NCBI GenBank assembly: GCA_964017145.1
Contig: OZ024848.1
Coordinates: 756,501 to 820,500, forward strand
Origin: Agrocybe praecox
Taxonomy: Eukaryota > Basidiomycota > Agaricomycetes > Agaricales > Agrocybaceae
Direction of reading: 5' to 3'
Length of the DNA: 64,000 nt
Made by a program: the position numbers and the translations under genes. Shown here one piece after another: positions 62,330 to 64,000 of the stretch. The notes under the pieces were generated by a model. That model ran no database searches. It had not been told where the DNA came from and worked only from the letters and a program-made list of their open reading frames with translations. Each line of letters begins with the position of its first letter. Within the stretch, counting starts at the first letter, position 1.

Positions 62330-64000
62330 TCACTTTTTATGCCAGACTTCATATGGGGTCTTCCCAATAACAGCAGATGTGGGACAACGATTCAAGACAT
62401 GTACAAGTGCAGCCAAACACTCAGCCCAAAATTTCTTGGACAGACCTGATTCTTCCAGCAGTGCTACAATCCTTTCAGCTATAGTGCAATTAGCATGTTC
62501 AGCTACACCATTCTGTTGAGGTCTGTTTCTGCAAGTATGCTCCCACACAATTCCACATTCATCCAGATAAGCCTTGAATTCATTAGACATATATTCACCA
62601 CCTTTGTCGTCTCGGAATCGTTTGATTTTCTTGCCAGTCTGATTCTCAGCATAAGCTTTGAATGACTTGAATGCTTCAAATGTGTCGCTCTTCTTCTTCA
62701 TAGGAACATAGACTTTAAAGCGCCCACAATCATCTATAAATGACACCCAATAACGATAACCACCATGTGAGATGACACCAACATCATGTATGTCCGAATG
62801 AATCAATTCCAACACATCTGTAGCTCTGTTTTCTGATGACGGGAATGGGTTTGCATGCATCTTGCCAGCCAGACATGGCTCACAAATAGGATCTGGCTTT
62901 GCCTTTGAATCAATAGTCAAACCATCAACTAGATTGTTCTTCATCATCAACTTAATCCCATCATAGTTGTGGTGTCCTAACTGTTTATGCCAAAGAGACA
63001 AATCAAGAGGCAGCGTTGAAGCCAAATGTACATTCTCCATTATATCTACTGTTGAACCATCTAAATACCCAATATTATCATTATCAATAGTAGCAGTGAA
63101 TAGGAGTTTCTTTTGTTGTGAAAAAGCGAATTTATCATGTGAAATATGTACATCTATGCCTTTATTTTTTGTCAAGTATAAAACAGCAAGAAGATTATTA
63201 CGAAGTGCGGGAACGTGAAGTACTCTAGTGGATTCTACATCTCTAAATTGTTTGCCTCTAACTATTGGTCTAAACACAACAGTACCAACACCTTCTGAAT
63301 ATATAACTCTATGATCCGCTAGTCTAATGGGAACACAATAAGGGGTATAATTGCGGATCCAATTTCTATGTGGGGTCATATTAGAAGTGGCACCTGTATC
63401 AGTATTCCAATGAAAAACATTAGAAGATGTAGAATTGACTTCTTGTTCAGCAACAGCACTTGCCTTGCCAGCAAATTCTGTCACTGCTGCAGCTTTCTCT
63501 TCATCTGCCTTTTTGGCACTCTCTGTATTACGCTTCTTCTTTGCAAGCTCAGGGCAATTATGCGCCCAGTGACCTTTCTCCTTGCAGTAGCGACATGTAT
63601 CTCTATCCTCCTGTGGCCTATTTCCCCCATTTTGCAGATTCCGCTGCTTCCTCTGCCCTCTATATCCATTACCACCTGCCTTGGCCTGATTGAGCAATTC
63701 TCCTCCAGTTTGACGTTGTCGATTCAACTCCTCGCTTCGGAATGCCTGGATTATTACTGACTTGTCCAGTTTATCCAACAACAAGAGAGGCATTGTAAGG
63801 TGATGGTACTCCTCAGGCAAAGCACGTATAAGCGCCATGCATTGGAGTTCTTCATCCAACGTCTCAATCTTGAAGTCGGTAGGATGCAGGTTTTGAATTG
63901 CCTGCATAGCTTTCTCTATCCTGGTTTCCAAATCTACCAAAGTTTCATCATCCTGTTTCCTGATAGAGAACAGGCCATCATAAGCATTGAACCTTGCTCC
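62330..64000 (-). pseudogene. Copia-2 gag (partial), protease and integrase
   Basis: Open from the window edge (ARFNAYDGLFSIRKQDD) to TGA at 62330. Gag UBN2-like part, CCHC knuckle CRYCKEKGHWAHNC, protease DTGATSNMTPHRNW. The integrase has an HHCC site (LWHKQLGHHNYDG...CEPC), D in HSDIHDVG, D in RFRDDKGGEY and E in QQNGVAEH. The TGA falls where relatives read KKP(D/N)VSHLRVWG, so it is a nonsense change within integrase. Without a 5' LTR in view, completeness is unknown. Confidence 0.9.

Larger units (their letters stand above)
60189..64000 (-). mobile_element. Copia-2, degenerate Ty1/copia element, runs off right edge
   Basis: Minus-strand copia with gag-protease-integrase-RT-RNase H order; its 3' end lies left of L-k (56986-57581). 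It is unrelated in detail to Copia-1 (different protease, integrase and RT sequences). It carries one nonsense codon, one frameshift and the L-k insertion, so it is dead. The 5' LTR and gag start lie outside the window. Confidence 0.92.

Overview
The window looks like a repeat-rich stretch of a mushroom-forming basidiomycete (Agaricomycetes) genome. Genes are split by short GT-AG introns of about 42-90 nt. The transposase families present (Plavaka-like, Tnp2-type EnSpm/CACTA), the Tad-like LINEs carrying APE, RT and RNase H, a chromodomain Ty3/gypsy element and Ty1/copia elements are the mix known from that group. No rRNA, tRNA, CRISPR or prokaryotic operon was seen. Nothing here could be searched, so family calls rest on motifs read by eye.

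Layout. 1-2.6 kb: the 5' part of a Plavaka-like transposase gene (leaving the window on the left), a two-exon cyclin-box gene and a small Cys-rich spliced gene. 2.6-7.7 kb: AT-rich, gene-poor DNA with an inverted/direct repeat block, a 1.2-kb element with 115-bp perfect terminal inverted repeats, a ~195-bp tandem repeat and a GATAAG array. 7.7-8.5 kb: a three-exon gene for an unrecognised 130-residue protein. 8.9-12.8 kb: a degenerate Tnp2 transposase on the minus strand, broken by minisatellites and another repeat. 13.4-15.8 kb: a multi-exon unknown gene whose 5' end is cut by a LINE.

From 15.8 kb to the right edge almost everything is retrotransposon, in nests. Eleven copies or fragments of one LINE family (here L-a to L-k) lie head-to-tail, head-to-head and tail-to-tail. 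Copia-1 (21.9-28.1 kb, intact 1782-codon ORF, LTRs differing at one base) sits inside L-d. A chromodomain gypsy element (39.6-46.1 kb) sits inside L-g, which itself sits inside fragment L-f with a 13-bp target duplication. L-k sits inside a decayed Copia-2 that runs off the right edge. A hAT-like non-autonomous element with ~100-bp TIRs splits L-b. Two non-TE loci survive as an island at 32.1-35.7 kb, a minus-strand spliced gene and a divergent five-exon gene with one in-frame stop. A 200-N assembly gap lies at 51,033-51,232.

Most informative signals: (1) the gypsy primer-binding site pairs with 11 nt of its own LTR, placed where a transcript would start below a TATA box, which predicts Tf1/sushi-type self-priming; (2) Copia-1 has a PBS complementary to the anticodon arm of initiator tRNA-Met (half-tRNA priming); (3) the LINE joins ORF1 and ORF2 by a UAAUG stop-start and ends in a cUUCGg hairpin just before its A-tail in nearly all copies with a 3' end; (4) L-i and L-j form a ~700-bp tail-to-tail inverted repeat that could feed RNA silencing.
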